Position numbers and translations under genes: made by a program. Source: Flavobacteriales bacterium (GTDB lineage: Bacteria; Bacteroidota; Bacteroidia; Flavobacteriales_D; Crocinitomicaceae). Taken from it: a stretch of DNA of 41,106 nt. The stretch lies in assembly GCA_947488235.1 (NCBI GenBank), contig CANLAQ010000025.1, positions 1 to 41,106 on the forward strand, written 5' to 3'. The notes beneath the pieces are model-generated. The model was given only the letters and a program-made list of their open reading frames with translations, had not been told where the DNA came from and did no database searches. Of the stretch, positions 26,261-34,585 are shown one piece after another. The first letter of the stretch is position 1. Each line of letters starts with the position of its first letter.

Positions 26261-27025
26261 TTGTATAAATATATCTTTGGTTTTGGCGCTTATGTAATCA
26301 GTAGAAAGATTGGTATAGGAATTCTAGGCTTTATAATAGGCAGTTTTGTTGATATGTACCAGCGAAATAGTAGAAAAAAGCAAGGCACTAACACCTCTTC
26401 ATCTGGACAAGATCCTTTCTTGTTTTATCAGCAACAATCTAGTCGTTTTGATTTACCTACCATGCTTATGGCACTTTCCGCAGCTGTAATGAAGGCAGAT
26501 GGAAAAGTGATTAAAGCTGAATTAGATTATGTAAAAGCCTTTTTCACCAATCAATTTGGGAACAGATTTACAACAGAACATCTACAGGTTTTAAAAGAGT
26601 TTTTAGCCACAGGGCAAATTCCTTTACAAGCAATATGTCAAGATATTCGTGCGCGCATGCCCTTAGAAGTTCGGGTTCAACTCATTCATTATTTATTTGG
26701 GATCGCAAAAGCAGATGGTGAAGTATCGCCAAGTGAAATGAGCACCATAGAACGCATTGCAAGCCAACTTGGGGTCCCTGCTATTGAATTTGACAGTGTA
26801 AAAAACATGTTTTACCGAAATGTTGATTCAGACTATAAAATTCTGGGTATTGACTCCACTGCAACCGATGAAGAAGTTAAAAAAGCCTACAGGAAAATGG
26901 CGATTTCCTTCCATCCAGACAAAGTAGCACAAATGGGAATTGAATACCAAAAAGGAGCTAAAGAAAAATTCCAAAAAATTCAGGATGCTTACGAAAATCT
27001 TAAAAAACGAAGGGCCTTCAAATAA
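26261..27025 (+). CDS. TerB / J-domain membrane protein, DjlA-like
   Basis: The 254-residue protein has an N-terminal transmembrane helix (about residues 8-30, ISRKIGIGILGFIIGSFVD), a TerB-like helical domain (about 65-180, KADGKVIKAELDYVKAFF and KADGEVSPSEMSTIERIA) and a C-terminal J-domain (about 190-254) with the HPDK motif that stimulates DnaK. This is the DjlA architecture. The start is TTG 26261: an in-frame TGA lies just upstream, and the first ATG (residue 33) would delete the membrane helix. It ends directly against the convergent chaN-like gene with no base between the two stop codons. It follows htpG, so two chaperone functions are adjacent. Confidence 0.82.
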   Translation: MYKYIFGFGAYVISRKIGIGILGFIIGSFVDMYQRNSRKKQGTNTSSSGQDPFLFYQQQSSRFDLPTMLMALSAAVMKADGKVIKAELDYVKAFFTNQFGNRFTTEHLQVLKEFLATGQIPLQAICQDIRARMPLEVRVQLIHYLFGIAKADGEVSPSEMSTIERIASQLGVPAIEFDSVKNMFYRNVDSDYKILGIDSTATDEEVKKAYRKMAISFHPDKVAQMGIEYQKGAKEKFQKIQDAYENLKKRRAFK

Positions 27026-27877
27026 TTAATGCGTTCTTGTCATCGTTTCAGGGACACAAATAATAAAATCAGCCTTACCGATATTTTCTTTGTCAAATTT
27101 TTCTACATCCAATTGGGTATGCGTAGAAATTGTAATGGACTTAATTCCAGGAGCAGATTGATGTAAATACCATAAAATTCCTTGTTGATAATCACTGTGG
27201 TAAGCCCCATTAAAATGGATGAATTTACTGTCTTTCTTCATCGATTTAAAAATAAATTGCGCCATTGTCGCGTCCTTAAATGCTTGTGAAGCAAGCATAT
27301 TTCCCCCACCCATATGTACTGCCATTTCGTTGAGTGCTGCGTATTGGCTCAAAGTAGAATCAATCGGAAAATCGATTGGAGCCATTTGTTCTTTAATTTT
27401 GGGCGACAAAGTATCGAGTGCAGCTCTTCCTTTTTTAAACAATAGAGAAGCATATTTTCGCTCTACATTGGAAGCAATACAAGCCAATTTATTCTTTTGC
27501 GCAAAATCAACCAGTGGTTTGTAATCCGTTTCATAATTGGGCCATAATCGCAAAGAGTCTTTCAGTTTGTTGGCTGGAATTTTACCTTCCAAATAACGAT
27601 TTAGAATTTCCTGTTGATCTTGTTCGAACATCTCGAATCCTAAAATCAATTTTTGTTGATGCACTTGATATAAATCTACCAAAAGTTCATAGGAAAGCCA
27701 ATGTGCAATAGGATTATCGTGATATTCTCCAAAAAATGTAATATCGGCTTGGGTACAAGCTTTCTTCATTTTTGCATAAGAGACTTGCTTCCCTTGACTA
27801 TTGTAAATCAAATAGGCAGGCTTGTTTTGAGAAAAAGTAACAAATGGAATAAATAATAGAAGGAATAAAAATTTCAT
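27026..27877 (-). CDS. ChaN family protein (haem-binding uptake / Tiki superfamily)
   Basis: The 283-residue protein has a signal peptide (about residues 1-17, LLFIPFVTFSQ) and a ChaN-type domain. Conserved elements are ITFFGEYHDNPIAHWLSYEL, LILGFEMFEQDQQEILNRYL, NVERKYASL and FNGAYHSDYQQGI. ChaN-family proteins bind haem or iron at the cell surface, and related Tiki-fold proteins are metalloproteases; histidines in GEYHDN and GAYHSD fit metal or haem binding. No lipobox cysteine is visible. It begins 32 nt after sufD and may be the last gene of the suf operon, which would tie iron-sulfur assembly to iron or haem handling. Confidence 0.8.
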   Translation of the reverse strand: MKFLFLLLFIPFVTFSQNKPAYLIYNSQGKQVSYAKMKKACTQADITFFGEYHDNPIAHWLSYELLVDLYQVHQQKLILGFEMFEQDQQEILNRYLEGKIPANKLKDSLRLWPNYETDYKPLVDFAQKNKLACIASNVERKYASLLFKKGRAALDTLSPKIKEQMAPIDFPIDSTLSQYAALNEMAVHMGGGNMLASQAFKDATMAQFIFKSMKKDSKFIHFNGAYHSDYQQGILWYLHQSAPGIKSITISTHTQLDVEKFDKENIGKADFIICVPETMTRTH

Positions 27878-27909
27878 GACAGCTTATTTTATTCCGAAGG
27901 TACTACTAT

Positions 27910-29178
27910 TTAGTCTTCCTCCAAGACAGAAAGATCCCAATTGAATCGTTCAGATAACACTTGATTTAGAAAAGTAACTACAGCTGGGGAAGTGATTTTC
28001 TCAAATACATCCTGCATAAATGCTGTAAGAACGAGTCGTCTTGCTGTGTTTTCACTAATGCCTCTTGACTGTAAATAAAAAATAGCCTCTTCATCTAATT
28101 GTCCAATCGTAGATCCATGAGAACATTTGACATCATCAGCATAAATTTCCAATTCTGGTTTTGAATTTACCGATGCTTCATCGCCGATTAAAACATTGGC
28201 ATTAGATTGAAAAGCCGCTATTTTCTGAGCGTCAGGTCTTACGAATACTTTTCCGTTGAATACAGCTGTAGATTTTTCATCCATTACTCCTTTGTACAAT
28301 TCATAAGAATTGCAATTTGGTTTCATGTGATCTATTGTAGTGTGGTTATCGATATGTTGTATGCCTTTGCTTAGATATGCGCCATTCAAAAAAGTCTCGC
28401 AACCTTCACCATCGACGAATACATTCACATCATTTCGAACCCAATTTCCGTTGAGCGTCAATGTTGTCAGGGTAAAATTAGAATTGTTTTTTTGATGGAT
28501 ATTCTCAGTTGAAAAATGAAAATCTTCTCCTTCTTCATTTTGTAACTTATGGACTGAAAGAAAAGAATTTTCTTCTAAATGAAATTCAGAAACAATGTTT
28601 TTATAGTTCTTTTTGCCATCGATAGAGCAATGGGAAACGATGAGTTCCATCTTACTATCCTTTTCAAGAATAAATTGATTTCGATGAATTGCTGCTTGCT
28701 CTGTCCCTTCACTTAAGAAAATCAATTGAACGGGCTTGGTCAAGTTAACTCCTTTTCGCAACCAAACACACAAGCCATTTTGAGCGTGAGTTTTATTAAG
28801 GTCTATCACATGACTGTTAATCTCAAAAGATTTCCATTCTTCCAAAGATAAATTAACAGCTTCTTTCACAATAATTCCATCGGGAAGATCTTGAGAAAAA
28901 TAGATACATTGATCATTTTGAAAAACAAAAGTATACGCTTCGTGCGTTAAGGAATAATGCTCCCATGATATTGGGTTTGATGTTTTTTTATTCAAATTTA
29001 AAGAAGCAATTCTATTTAAACGAGAATATTTCCAAGCTTCAGTTCTTGAATTCGGAAATCCATTGAGGAGCAAGCGTTCATTTGAAGCTGCAAGATCTTC
29101 GTCCTTTATTTTCAAAAGCGATGCAGGAAGATTCCTTCTAAAAGATTCCATTTTTGATGGTGCCACTATCTGTTCCAT
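27910..29178 (-). CDS. sufD: SufD, Fe-S cluster scaffold component
   Basis: The 422-residue protein is SufD of the SufBC2D iron-sulfur cluster assembly complex. The N-terminal helical part contains RLLLNGFPNSRTEAWKYS, and the C-terminal beta-helix contains the typical sequence AFQSNANVLIGDEASVNSKP followed by YADDVKCSHGSTIGQLDEEA and FYLQSRGISENTARRLVLTAF. It starts 7 nt after sufC and belongs to the sufABCD operon. It works with SufB and SufC to build clusters in the cytoplasm. The cysteine desulfurase SufS and SufE, often next in this operon, are not found here. Confidence 0.95.
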   Translation of the reverse strand: MEQIVAPSKMESFRRNLPASLLKIKDEDLAASNERLLLNGFPNSRTEAWKYSRLNRIASLNLNKKTSNPISWEHYSLTHEAYTFVFQNDQCIYFSQDLPDGIIVKEAVNLSLEEWKSFEINSHVIDLNKTHAQNGLCVWLRKGVNLTKPVQLIFLSEGTEQAAIHRNQFILEKDSKMELIVSHCSIDGKKNYKNIVSEFHLEENSFLSVHKLQNEEGEDFHFSTENIHQKNNSNFTLTTLTLNGNWVRNDVNVFVDGEGCETFLNGAYLSKGIQHIDNHTTIDHMKPNCNSYELYKGVMDEKSTAVFNGKVFVRPDAQKIAAFQSNANVLIGDEASVNSKPELEIYADDVKCSHGSTIGQLDEEAIFYLQSRGISENTARRLVLTAFMQDVFEKITSPAVVTFLNQVLSERFNWDLSVLEED

Positions 29179-29185
29179 GTCTTAA

Positions 29186-29941
29186 TTAAACAGTTGGGTG
29201 AGCATCCTTAATCCAATCATAGCCTTTTTCTTCGAGTTCAAGCGCCAATTCCTTACCGCCTGTTTTAACAATTTGACCTTTATACAGGACATGCACAAAA
29301 TCTGGAACGATATAATCTAATAAGCGCTGATAATGCGTTATAACAATGGCAGCATTTTCTGGAGATTTCAATTGATTGACTCCCTTTGCAACTATGCGAA
29401 GGGCATCAATATCCAAGCCTGAATCTGTTTCATCGAGTATCGCCAATTTAGGAGCAAGCATTGCCATTTGAAAAATTTCATTTCTTTTCTTTTCACCACC
29501 CGAAAATCCTTCATTCACAGATCTAGAAGCCAATTTACTGTCCAATTCAACAAGTGCTGATTTTTCTCTAACCAAGCTCATGAAGTCTTTTGCGGATAAA
29601 GATTCTTCGCCTTTATAGGCTCTAATTTCATTGATTGCGGTTCTTAAAAAATTCACATTAGAAACACCCGGTATTTCAACTGGATATTGAAAAGCGAGAA
29701 ACAACCCTTCTCTTGCACGGTCTTCTGTGGATAAAGACAATAAGTCTGTGCCTTCAAAAATAACTTCTCCTGCCGTAATTTCATAAGCATCTCTTCCGGC
29801 TAAAACAGACGCTAAGGTTGATTTACCAGCACCATTAGGCCCCATTATAGCATGAACTTCACCAGCATTTACCGTTAAATTTAATCCTCGAAGGATTTCT
29901 TTTCCGTCAATACTAGCATGTAAATTTTTAATCGTAATCAT
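29186..29941 (-). CDS. sufC: SufC, Fe-S assembly ATPase
   Basis: The 251-residue protein is the ABC-type ATPase of the SUF system. Walker [10 protein letters not shown] is at residues 34-42, the signature FSGGEKKR lies near 145-152 and Walker B with [12 protein letters not shown] near 163-174. The SUF-specific [18 protein letters not shown] segment is present. It is not a transporter: it dimerises on SufB-SufD and drives conformational change for cluster assembly. It is encoded between sufB (24 nt upstream) and sufD (7 nt downstream). Confidence 0.96.
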   Translation of the reverse strand: MITIKNLHASIDGKEILRGLNLTVNAGEVHAIMGPNGAGKSTLASVLAGRDAYEITAGEVIFEGTDLLSLSTEDRAREGLFLAFQYPVEIPGVSNVNFLRTAINEIRAYKGEESLSAKDFMSLVREKSALVELDSKLASRSVNEGFSGGEKKRNEIFQMAMLAPKLAILDETDSGLDIDALRIVAKGVNQLKSPENAAIVITHYQRLLDYIVPDFVHVLYKGQIVKTGGKELALELEEKGYDWIKDAHPTV

Positions 29942-29965
29942 GGTTATTTTTTATTTTAAATAGGT

Positions 29966-31414
29966 TTACCCTACACTTCCTTCTAAACTTATCGTTAATA
30001 ATTTTTGCGCTTCGACAGCAAATTCCATCGGCAATTGATTTAAGACTTCTTTACAATAGCCATTTACAATCAAGCCAATTGCTTTCTCTTCACCTATTCC
30101 TCTTTGTTTACAATAGAACAATTGATCTTCTCCAATTTTAGAAGTAGTTGCCTCATGTTCAATTTTAGCCGTACTATTTTTACATTCTATATAAGGGAAA
30201 GTATGAGCACCACATTCGCTAGACATAAGAAGAGAATCACATTGAGAAAAATTACGCGCATTTTTCGCAGATTTGTGAATCTGCACTAAACCGCGGTATG
30301 AATTTTGAGATTTTCCTGCTGAAATACCTTTTGAAATAATCGTGCTTTTGGTATTTTTTCCGAGATGAATCATTTTAGTTCCCGTATCTGCTTGCTGGTA
30401 ATTGTTGGTTACAGCAACGGAATAAAACTCACCAATAGAATGATCCCCTTTTAAAATACAAGAAGGATATTTCCAAGTAACTGCAGAACCGGTTTCAACT
30501 TGCGTCCAAGAAATTTTGGAATTGGTATGACAAATTCCTCTTTTGGTAACAAAATTGAAAATTCCACCCAAACCGTTTTTATCTCCAGGATACCAATTTT
30601 GTACCGTAGAATATTTTATTTCCGCATTATCAAGAGCAATTAATTCTACAACTGCCGCATGCAACTGATTTTCATCTCTTTGAGGAGCAGTACATCCTTC
30701 TAAATAAGAAACATACGATCCTTCATCAGCAACTACTAAAGTTCTTTCAAACTGTCCGGTTCCACCAGCGTTAATTCTGAAATAGGTTGACAATTCCATT
30801 GGACAACGCACACCTTTTGGAATATAGCAGAAGGAACCATCTGTAAACACTGCATTATTTAAGGCAGCATAATAATTATCAGTTGTAGGAATAACCGTCC
30901 CCATATATTTACGCACTAAATCTGGATGATTTTGAACCGCTTCAGAAAAGGAGCAAAAAATAATTCCAAGTTCACCTAATTTTTCTTTAAAAGAGGTCGC
31001 AACCGAAACAGAATCCATAACAAAATCTACCGCTACACCTGTTAAGCGTTGTTGCTCTTCCATTGAAATCCCCAATTTGGCCATGGTAGCTTTCATTTCT
31101 GGATCAACATCATCCCAAGATTCATATTTTTTGGACTGCTTAGGAGCTGAATAATACGCTATATTTTGAAAATCAGGTTTTTTATACTTTACATGCGCCC
31201 ACTTTGGCTCTTCCATCGTTTTCCAAACATTATATGCGTGCAGACGATGCTCTAGCAACCAAAGAGGTTCCTCTTTTTTATTTGAAATCAATCGAATTAC
31301 ATCTTCACTTAATCCAATCGGAATAGTGTCAGAATCAATTGGGGTAACAAAACCAAATTTATATTCTTGATTTTCTAACTCTTCCGCTAAGTTTTCTTCC
31401 GTATAATTGGCCAT
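29966..31414 (-). CDS. sufB: SufB, Fe-S cluster scaffold
   Basis: The 482-residue protein is SufB, the main scaffold of the SUF complex. Recognisable parts are the N-terminal [43 protein letters not shown], the [22 protein letters not shown] segment, and the C-terminal [20 protein letters not shown] and [20 protein letters not shown]. Several conserved cysteines for cluster and sulfur transfer are intact. It lies 12 nt after the A-type carrier gene. It receives sulfur from SufS/SufE encoded elsewhere. Confidence 0.96.
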   Translation of the reverse strand: MANYTEENLAEELENQEYKFGFVTPIDSDTIPIGLSEDVIRLISNKKEEPLWLLEHRLHAYNVWKTMEEPKWAHVKYKKPDFQNIAYYSAPKQSKKYESWDDVDPEMKATMAKLGISMEEQQRLTGVAVDFVMDSVSVATSFKEKLGELGIIFCSFSEAVQNHPDLVRKYMGTVIPTTDNYYAALNNAVFTDGSFCYIPKGVRCPMELSTYFRINAGGTGQFERTLVVADEGSYVSYLEGCTAPQRDENQLHAAVVELIALDNAEIKYSTVQNWYPGDKNGLGGIFNFVTKRGICHTNSKISWTQVETGSAVTWKYPSCILKGDHSIGEFYSVAVTNNYQQADTGTKMIHLGKNTKSTIISKGISAGKSQNSYRGLVQIHKSAKNARNFSQCDSLLMSSECGAHTFPYIECKNSTAKIEHEATTSKIGEDQLFYCKQRGIGEEKAIGLIVNGYCKEVLNQLPMEFAVEAQKLLTISLEGSVG

Positions 31415-31426
31415 TTAATGAAAGAA

Positions 31427-31750
31427 TTAAACTGAAAAAGATTCTCCGCAGCCACAAGTACGGTCAGCATTTGGATTTACGAAAACAAAACCTTTCCCGT
31501 TTAATCCACCGGAAAAGTCTAAAGTGGTTCCAATTAGATACAAATAACTCTTATTATCGACAACAACTTTAACGCCATTATCTTCAAAGCTAGAGTCACC
31601 TGCCTTGTCTTCATTGTCAAAAGTAAGCTGGTACATTAGTCCCGAACAGCCACCACCTTGAACACCAACACGAATAAAATAGCCGTCTTTTCCTTCATCT
31701 TCCATAAGACGAAGCGCTTGCTTTTTTGCGTAATCAGTTACAGTTATCAT
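31427..31750 (-). CDS. A-type Fe-S carrier (SufA/IscA/HesB family)
   Basis: The 107-residue protein has the three conserved cysteines of A-type carriers: C35 in GGGCSGL and C99/C101 in TCGCGESF. Length and fold are standard. It transfers assembled clusters from the SufBCD scaffold to target proteins. It is the first gene of the suf operon, 42 nt or so downstream of the predicted transcription start. Whether to call it SufA or IscA cannot be settled by sequence; position favours SufA. Confidence 0.93.
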   Translation of the reverse strand: MITVTDYAKKQALRLMEDEGKDGYFIRVGVQGGGCSGLMYQLTFDNEDKAGDSSFEDNGVKVVVDNKSYLYLIGTTLDFSGGLNGKGFVFVNPNADRTCGCGESFSV

Positions 31751-31796
31751 GACTTTCTTTATTTAGATTAATTATAAATAATCTTTACTTAGGATG

Positions 31797-31828
31797 CAAA
31801 AGTACCACATTAAAGAATTTTCCACAAA
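31797..31828 (-). promoter_or_regulatory. Promoter of the suf operon
   Basis: On the minus strand TTTG (31828-31825) is followed after 20 nt by TACTTTTG (31804-31797). This is a full match to the Bacteroidota TTTG-N19/20-TAnnTTTG promoter. The transcript should start near 31790, giving a leader of about 40 nt before the carrier gene. Confidence 0.75.
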
Positions 31829-31976
31829 TTTTTGAGCATTTATATCACTAGAATTAAAAAGTTTATTTGCGCTATATTCATCAAATAAGTTCAATTATTC
31901 GAATTATAACCCCATCTATTCATCTAGTGCACATTTATAATTAAAATAAAATACCTTAGATATGAAATAAGAAGAG

Positions 31977-32094
31977 ATACAGGTCGCTTCTTATGTTGAA
32001 ATAATGTTGAAGTCTGCTTGGAGAGGCAGTTTTATTTTCTAGTTTAATAATCACATTAGTAATTTCGCCAACGTAAGAAGCGCCTGTTTTTTTT
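31977..32094 (+). ncRNA. 6S RNA candidate (6S-Flavo-like)
   Basis: About 118 nt form one long rod. ACAGG-T-CGCTTCTTATGTTG (31979-31998) pairs with CAACGTAAGAAGCGCCTGT (32069-32087), with one bulged T and one G-U. An inner helix pairs TAATGT (32002-32007) with ACATTA (32053-32058), and a small CTGC/GCAG hairpin lies in the centre. The 3' side ends in eight T residues, so the long stem also serves as terminator. A long closing stem, large open centre and lack of coding potential match 6S RNA, which binds RNA polymerase; Bacteroidota have a known 6S-Flavo class. A possible -7 element TACCTTAG lies at 31952-31959. Identification rests on structure, not on a database match. Confidence 0.6.
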
Positions 32095-32135
32095 ACAAAA
32101 AAGACCACTCAGACTTTAACCGGTCTACAAAAAGG

Positions 32136-32159
32136 AAATGAGCTTCGGCTCATTTTTTT
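32136..32159 (+). terminator. Rho-independent terminator with UUCG tetraloop
   Basis: AAATGAGC / GCTCATTT closes a C(TTCG)G loop, followed by a seven-T run. It lies between the 6S-like RNA and the convergent cyclase gene and, because both flanks are A/T-rich, it may stop transcription from both sides. Confidence 0.8.
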
Positions 32160-32194
32160 ATGCCTAAAAATTCAAGAAGATATCAATAGAGAGC

Positions 32195-32932
32195 CTATAC
32201 TTTTTCGATCTGGTATAAAACCGGTCTGCTTGGGCTGGCGTCATTTTCAAAAGGAGCGATTTGTAATTCCAATAGATACAAACCATCTTTTATTTCATCT
32301 TTTACATAGATCAATTCAGTGATGGTTCGATCTAATCTATTCACTTCTGGGACTTCCCAAAAAGCGTGATGAAATGCCAATTCGCCTCCATCTTTCTCTT
32401 TATCTACTGAAGGTAAATCCAACAGAAGATGTTTAACTTTCAATTTATTTAGCAGGGGAATCATCTCTAATGACAAAAAAGGAGGATTGGTATCCGCGTA
32501 ATTCAGGGCTATTTTATCACTTGTATTGGGGAGACTTCGAATCACCAGCGCCTCTATTTCATCAATCCCATCAGGTAAACTCTTTATGTTGATGACGCTG
32601 TCTCCATTATCTTGTATTTCAGGTGAACAAGAAATTAAAAGTGCTTTAAAAAAATAATTTTTTACCACTTTATTCACTGAAAAAACTTCAGGTGTAATGT
32701 GACCACACGATTCTGTATGGGTACCATGTCCGTGGGGATTAAACAAGATCGAACGAAAATTAACATCCCCACCTTCCTTTACACTCCCAAGGAATCCATT
32801 TTCACGGACTGGCTCCATAAGAGGCGGCTTTACATACCAAGCACTTAATGTTTGATGTTCGGAAACACTCAAAGAAATATCGAGTGGTTGATCTGTTTCG
32901 AAAAACGAATCTTGGTTCAAGTATAGACGCAT
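32195..32932 (-). CDS. Cyclase-family hydrolase (kynurenine formamidase-like)
   Basis: The protein (245 residues from ATG 32932) belongs to the metal-dependent cyclase family that includes bacterial kynurenine formamidase KynB. The metal-binding sequence NPHGHGTHTESCGH (about residues 65-78) matches the family HxGTHxDxPxH pattern, with S-C in place of the usual A/P, and a downstream HHAFWEVPEVNRLDRTITEL holds the second histidine/glutamate group. A TTG start at 32950 would add six residues; I chose the ATG because it lies shortly after a TAAATTTG element. It may hydrolyse N-formylkynurenine or another amide/lactone; no other kyn genes are nearby, so the substrate is open. Confidence 0.78.
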   Translation of the reverse strand: MRLYLNQDSFFETDQPLDISLSVSEHQTLSAWYVKPPLMEPVRENGFLGSVKEGGDVNFRSILFNPHGHGTHTESCGHITPEVFSVNKVVKNYFFKALLISCSPEIQDNGDSVINIKSLPDGIDEIEALVIRSLPNTSDKIALNYADTNPPFLSLEMIPLLNKLKVKHLLLDLPSVDKEKDGGELAFHHAFWEVPEVNRLDRTITELIYVKDEIKDGLYLLELQIAPFENDASPSRPVLYQIEKV

Positions 32933-32938
32933 AATATT

Positions 32939-32984
32939 CAAATTTATCAATAATCGGCAAGTTAATTCAACATCGAGTGTTGAA
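32939..32984. promoter_or_regulatory. Intergenic operator-like palindrome with minus-strand -7 element
   Basis: Between the divergent cyclase and glycyl-tRNA synthetase genes, TTCAACA-TCGAG-TGTTGAA (32966-32984) forms a seven-base-arm inverted repeat. The minus-strand element TAAATTTG lies at 32946-32939, seven nt before the cyclase ATG. On the minus strand the palindrome covers the expected -33 region, so a dimeric regulator bound there could block the cyclase promoter. Confidence 0.45.
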
Positions 32985-33012
32985 ATTGTTCTGCAACTAT
33001 AAATGTGTAGTA

Positions 33013-33032
33013 TAATTTTGCTTGTATCTTTG
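33013..33032 (+). promoter_or_regulatory. Two overlapping TAnnTTTG elements before glyS
   Basis: TAATTTTG (33013-33020) and TATCTTTG (33025-33032) precede the ATG at 33037. The second is followed by TGCT and the ATG, the four-nt spacing seen at other leaderless starts; the first would give a leader of about 10 nt. Confidence 0.5.
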
Positions 33033-33036
33033 TGCT

Positions 33037-34581
33037 ATGGAACAAAATCAAGATAAATTAAAAGAGATTATTTCTCACTCAAAGGAATACGGATTCATTT
33101 TTCCCTCTTCCGAAATATATGATGGTTTGGCCGCTACTTATGATTATGGCCAATTGGGTGTCGAATTAAAAAATAATATAAAAGCATATTGGTGGAAATC
33201 AATGGTTCAAATGCACAGTAACATCGTTGGACTTGACACTTCAATTTTTATGCATCCTACTATTTGGGAAGCTTCCGGACATGTTGATGCCTTTAACGAT
33301 CCTTTGATTGATAATAAAGATTCCAAAAAAAGATACCGTGCAGATGTACTCATTGAAGAACATTTAGAAAAAATCAAGCAGAAAATAGACAAAGAAGTTA
33401 CCAAAGCAAAAGAAAGATTTGGAGCTGCATTTGATGAAGATCAATTTAGAGCAACCAATCCGAATGTTTTGCGCAATGCCGAGAAAATATTGACCATTGA
33501 AAATCGCATGCGTTCAACCCTTGGGGCAAATGACCTGGAAGGTGTACGCCAATTAATTATTGATTTAGAAATTGTTTGTCCCGTTTCAGGAACAAAAAAC
33601 TGGACAGAGGTACGACAATTCAACCTAATGTTCTCTACAGAAATGGGCTCAGTAGCAGGGGATGCCTCTACTATTTATCTTCGACCAGAGACCGCTCAAG
33701 GGATCTTTGTTAATTTCTTGAATGTTCAAAAATCAGGAAGAATGAAAATTCCTTTTGGTATTGCACAGATTGGTAAAGCATTCCGAAATGAAATTGTTGC
33801 CCGTCAATTCATCTTTAGGATGCGGGAATTCGAACAAATGGAAATGCAGTTTTTTGTTCAGCCAGGTGAAGAAATGAAATGGTACGACTATTGGAAAAAT
33901 CAACGCATTCAATGGCACAAGAACTTAGGGCTTGGTGATAATAATTATCGTTTTCACGATCATATTAAATTAGCGCACTACGCTAATGCTGCGGCGGACA
34001 TTGAATTTAATTTCCCGATGGGCTTCAAAGAATTAGAAGGAATCCACTCCAGAACAGATTTTGACTTGAAACAACATGAAAAGTTTTCGGGAAAAAAATT
34101 ACAGTATTTTGATACCGTATTAAATGAAAACTATGTTCCGTTTGTAGTTGAAACTTCCGTCGGTTTGGACCGCATGTTTTTATCTGTTTTAAGCGCTTCT
34201 TTCAAAAACGAAGCTTTAGAGGATGGGACTTCTAGGATTGTTTTATCTATTCCACCGGCGCTTGCTCCTTATAAAGTAGCTATTTTACCTTTAATTAAAA
34301 AAGATGGCTTACCAGAAAAAGCAATGGAAATAATGAAGGAATTACAATTTGACTTTTCAGTTCAATATGACGAAAAAGACTCCATTGGAAAAAGATACAG
34401 AAGGCAAGATGCCATTGGAACCCCATTTGCAGTAACCATTGATCATCAAAGTTTAGAAGACAATATGCTCACCATTCGACACAGAGATACAATGCTTCAA
34501 GAGCGCATCCCAATTGCATCCTTAGCTGCATTTTTAACAGAGAAAACGGGATGGAGCTCTTTGCTTAAAAACTTAAATTAA
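33037..34581 (+). CDS. glyS: Glycyl-tRNA synthetase, alpha2 (class II) type
   Basis: The 514-residue enzyme charges tRNA-Gly. It starts with the alpha2-type sequence HSKEYGFIFPSSEIYDGLAA. Class II motif 2 is seen as FRNEIVARQFIFRMREFEQM and motif 3 as SVGLDRMFLS, with an anticodon-binding domain at about 410-514 (PYKVAILPLIKK). It is the single-chain dimeric form, not the alpha2beta2 form of Escherichia coli. A TTG codon at 33022 is in frame, but the ATG at 33037 fits the promoter elements and family start. The downstream gene follows by 4 nt. Confidence 0.95.
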   Translation: MEQNQDKLKEIISHSKEYGFIFPSSEIYDGLAATYDYGQLGVELKNNIKAYWWKSMVQMHSNIVGLDTSIFMHPTIWEASGHVDAFNDPLIDNKDSKKRYRADVLIEEHLEKIKQKIDKEVTKAKERFGAAFDEDQFRATNPNVLRNAEKILTIENRMRSTLGANDLEGVRQLIIDLEIVCPVSGTKNWTEVRQFNLMFSTEMGSVAGDASTIYLRPETAQGIFVNFLNVQKSGRMKIPFGIAQIGKAFRNEIVARQFIFRMREFEQMEMQFFVQPGEEMKWYDYWKNQRIQWHKNLGLGDNNYRFHDHIKLAHYANAAADIEFNFPMGFKELEGIHSRTDFDLKQHEKFSGKKLQYFDTVLNENYVPFVVETSVGLDRMFLSVLSASFKNEALEDGTSRIVLSIPPALAPYKVAILPLIKKDGLPEKAMEIMKELQFDFSVQYDEKDSIGKRYRRQDAIGTPFAVTIDHQSLEDNMLTIRHRDTMLQERIPIASLAAFLTEKTGWSSLLKNLN

Positions 34582-34585
34582 GGCA

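Noticed and set aside
27219..27524. 101-codon plus-strand frame inside the ChaN-like gene
   Set aside because: The minus-strand gene has family motifs throughout; the plus-strand frame has none and no promoter element.
32102..32126. AGACC/GGTCT hairpin after the 6S-like RNA as a separate riboswitch or RNA
   Set aside because: Only five base pairs with a 15-nt loop and no further conserved structure is visible.
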